Below, in pieces: positions 61,502 through 64,000 of a stretch of DNA of 64,000 bases (positions are counted from its first letter, which is position 1; each line of letters starts with the position of its first letter). The notes beneath the pieces were generated by a model. The model made no database searches. It was not told where the DNA came from and saw only the letters and a list, made by a program, of their open reading frames with translations. The stretch is taken from positions 26,619 through 90,618 of the forward strand of contig QQND01000001.1 of the NCBI GenBank assembly GCA_003402745.1. Reading direction: 5' to 3'. Source of the DNA: Verrucomicrobiota bacterium (GTDB lineage Bacteria; Verrucomicrobiota; Verrucomicrobiia; Chthoniobacterales; Chthoniobacteraceae). Position numbers and translations under genes: made by a program.

Positions 61502-62271
61502 GTGATCTTGAACAAAAACGCCGGACCCTCCTCGCCCTCTCGCATGAACTTGGCGAGGAGTCGCGCGAACTTTCAATCTTGGGCGAGGGAAACACTTCCG
61601 CCCGCCTGAGCAAAGAGCGCTTTCTTGTGAAGGCAAGCGGCAGCAACCTCGGCACACTGCGCGAGGAAGACACAGTGGAATGCCTTTCAGAACCGCTGCT
61701 GGAATTACTTGGGCAGGAGCATGCTACAGACGAAGACGTGGACCACGCACTCGTCCGCTGCAAGGTTGATCCGAAAGCCAGGCGCCCCTCCGTCGAGGCG
61801 CTTTTCCATGCCTACTTTCTCTCGCTTCCAGGAGTCGAGTTTGTTGGACACACCCATCCCATCGCCATCAATTCCCTGCTCTGCTCCACACGTGCGAATG
61901 ACTTCGCAGAACGCAGGACGTTTCCCGATGAAATCGTCTGCTGCGGGCCCGCCTCAGTGCTCGTGCCCTACACGGACCCGGGCCTCTGGCTCGGGCAGGA
62001 AATCCGCAGGAAAACGGAAGCTTACATCGAGCGCTATGGCGCCTTTCCAAAGGTTGTCCTGCTTCAAAGTCACGGAGTCATCACCTTTGGTTCCACGCCC
62101 GAGGCCGTGAAGGCGGCCATGTACATGGCCGTGAAAGCCGCGCGCATCTTTGCGGGAGCCGCAGCCCTTGGCGGCCCCGTGTTTTTATCACAGGAGGTCA
62201 TCGACCGCATCGGAGGCAGGAAAGACGAACACTACCGGCAGGCCGCTCTCACCAGCACACGCAGCACGTAG
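61498..62271 (+). CDS. Class II aldolase/adducin family protein
   Basis: [59 protein letters not shown] overlap with the isomerase gene. Confidence 0.93.
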   Translation: MSDLEQKRRTLLALSHELGEESRELSILGEGNTSARLSKERFLVKASGSNLGTLREEDTVECLSEPLLELLGQEHATDEDVDHALVRCKVDPKARRPSVEALFHAYFLSLPGVEFVGHTHPIAINSLLCSTRANDFAERRTFPDEIVCCGPASVLVPYTDPGLWLGQEIRRKTEAYIERYGAFPKVVLLQSHGVITFGSTPEAVKAAMYMAVKAARIFAGAAALGGPVFLSQEVIDRIGGRKDEHYRQAALTSTRST

Positions 62272-62299
62272 CCGCGCGCGGTGGAGTCACGGGAACCCG

Positions 62300-62752
62300 C
62301 TACACTCCCTCTTTTTCGAGCATCCTGTCGATGGTCGCATCCAGCAGGGAACGGTACCCCTCAACCGCCGTGCAACGCGCATCTGGGGTGCCGGCGATGC
62401 GGAAAAGCCACCCTTCCCCGTACGGGTCGGTTCCAATGATTTCCGGGTCTTTCTGGAGCGCCGGATTGCCTCCCGCAAAACTTCCAGTAACAGGCGAATA
62501 CAAGTCAGAAATAGCCTTAAACCCCTCCACCGAGCCGACGATTTCTCCACTTGAAACATTCTCGCCCGACTGTTTTTCAAACTGGTGGTCCACCAAGTCA
62601 CCCAGCATACGCGTGGCGAACTTGGTGAAACCCACGCGCCACACGTTGTCCGCCTCGGGCATCAGCCAGTAATGACTCGGGCTGAACAACGCCTCCGCAG
62701 GAAGGTGGGTGACGAAGGTGGAACGTTTGTAAAAAACGGTGCTGGCGGCCAT
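62300..62752 (-). CDS. Glycine cleavage system H-protein-like lipoyl protein
   Basis: LPEADNVWRVGFTKFATRMLGDLV-type H protein; VGSVEGFKAISDLYSPVTG lipoyl-lysine motif; GEGWLFRI. Confidence 0.9.
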   Translation of the reverse strand: MAASTVFYKRSTFVTHLPAEALFSPSHYWLMPEADNVWRVGFTKFATRMLGDLVDHQFEKQSGENVSSGEIVGSVEGFKAISDLYSPVTGSFAGGNPALQKDPEIIGTDPYGEGWLFRIAGTPDARCTAVEGYRSLLDATIDRMLEKEGV

Positions 62753-62757
62753 TTCAA

Positions 62758-64000
62758 TTACACGGGTTGAGGTTCTTCGACGCTGTGCTCCGCAGCAAGC
62801 TGGTCCCAGCGGGAGGTGGCTTCCGCGATTTGTTGATGAACCTGGCGCAGCTCGCGGTTGAGCTGCAATGCCATGGAAGGATTGTCGTAACACTTGGGGG
62901 ATTCCAACTCTTCCGTGATGGTGCGTTGGCGCCCCTCCAGACGAACCACCTCGGCTTCTGCGGCAGCAAGCGCCTTTTCGCGGTCTCTCTGCACCTTAGC
63001 ACGGGCGGCGCGCTCCGCAGATTCACGCTTCCGAGCCTCGCGGACTTCTTTCATGCCCGGCCCCGCTCCCGGAGACGACGTTGTTGCGGGCGCAGTCGCC
63101 GGACGGTGGTCGGAGAGTCCCTCCCCAGCGGTCAGCGCGGCCCGCGCAGAAAGCGCCTTTGTTTTATCAAGGTAATAATCGTAATTCCCAGCGTACGGAG
63201 TGAGTTTACCTGCGGAGATGTGCAGCACATTGTCCGCAATGGAGCGGATAAAGTGAACATCGTGAGAGATGAAAACGAGGGTCCCTTCAAACTGCTTGAG
63301 CGCCCCGATCAGGGCGTCAATGGAGGCCATATCAAGGTGCGTCGTCGGCTCGTCCATGAGCAACAAATTAGGCGGGTCCAGCAACAGCTTGATCAAACCC
63401 AGTCGTGTCTTTTCCCCCCCGCTGAGGACGGAGACAGGTTTGAAAACGTCGTCGCCTCGGAACAAAAATGCTCCGCACACCGAACGGGCCATCTGTTCGG
63501 AAACGCCCGCAGGATTGCCGTCGAGCGCGTTTTCCAAAACAGTCGCGCTGGTTCTGAGCATGTCCTGACGGTGCTGCGAAAAATATCCGACGCGGACCTG
63601 ATGCCCCAGTTCCAGCGCCCCCGACTGCAGAGGAAGAACGCCGGCGAGCAACTTCAACAGGGTCGACTTACCAGCGCCATTCGGGCCGACGAGCACGATG
63701 CGCTGACCGCGTTCGGCCTGGAAATCGAGCCCCTTGTAAACCACGAGATCCCCGTAGGCATGGTCCACATTTTTAAGCGCAATCGCACGCTGCCCGGAAC
63801 GCTGCGGCTGCGGGAACTTAAATTGGCCGACGACTTTTTCTGGAGCCTCAGGCGCCTCAATGCGGTCCATCCGCTCAATCTGTTTGAGCTTGCTCTGCGC
63901 CTGTGCCGCCTTGCTTGCCTTGGCGCGAAAACGGTCTGCAAATAACTGCAGCGCAGCAATTTCACGCTGCTGGTTTTTGTAGGCTGCCATCTGCTGTTCA
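62758..64000 (-). CDS. ABC-F family ATPase (C-terminal part; N-terminus beyond window)
   Basis: VLVGPNGAGKSTLLKLLAGVL, LSGGEKTRLGLIKLLLDPPNLLLMDEPTTHLDMASIDALI; frame still open upstream of 63990. Confidence 0.95.
   Translation of the reverse strand, partial: EQQMAAYKNQQREIAALQLFADRFRAKASKAAQAQSKLKQIERMDRIEAPEAPEKVVGQFKFPQPQRSGQRAIALKNVDHAYGDLVVYKGLDFQAERGQRIVLVGPNGAGKSTLLKLLAGVLPLQSGALELGHQVRVGYFSQHRQDMLRTSATVLENALDGNPAGVSEQMARSVCGAFLFRGDDVFKPVSVLSGGEKTRLGLIKLLLDPPNLLLMDEPTTHLDMASIDALIGALKQFEGTLVFISHDVHFIRSIADNVLHISAGKLTPYAGNYDYYLDKTKALSARAALTAGEGLSDHRPATAPATTSSPGAGPGMKEVREARKRESAERAARAKVQRDREKALAAAEAEVVRLEGRQRTITEELESPKCYDNPSMALQLNRELRQVHQQIAEATSRWDQLAAEHSVEEPQPV

Noticed and set aside
62767-63945. 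392-aa plus-strand ORF
   Set aside because: Exactly antisense to a clear ABC-F ATPase; no recognisable motifs, typical GC-rich shadow ORF.

Overview
The window is ordinary chromosomal DNA with dense genes on both strands. From protein family content (DUF1501/DUF1553 pair, long-form IspG, Gfo/Idh/MocA and PQQ-propeller neighbours) I infer a PVC-group, Verrucomicrobiota-like bacterium. About 57 CDSs are supportable. Both ends are truncated genes: trpB on the left and an ABC-F ATPase on the right. I saw no rRNA, tRNA, CRISPR array, transposase or phage gene. Most content is housekeeping: yicC, gmk, coaC, ruvA, rex, def, rlmN, rseP, ispG, radC, cysTWA, a polyprenyl synthase and a TonB/ExbBD set. 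The parts most worth a second look are: (1) a histidine kinase/response regulator pair whose extracellular discoidin-like sensor resembles a domain in the adjacent DUF1549/DUF1553 cytochrome protein, with similar palindromes upstream of both operons; (2) a translationally coupled ATP-grasp-like / SRPBCC / ketosynthase cassette behind ruvA; (3) a squalene-hopene-cyclase-like plus prenyltransferase-beta-like plus serine hydrolase cluster; (4) a two-domain CbiX overlapping a DR2241-like Fe-S protein; (5) a cupredoxin-PA14 fusion next to a beta-propeller protein; and (6) several short intergenic tandem repeats (14, 19 and 21 bp periods). I cannot demonstrate a completely new system from sequence alone. 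Items 1 to 3 are the best candidates. All family calls come from reading motifs and recalling families; no database search was run.
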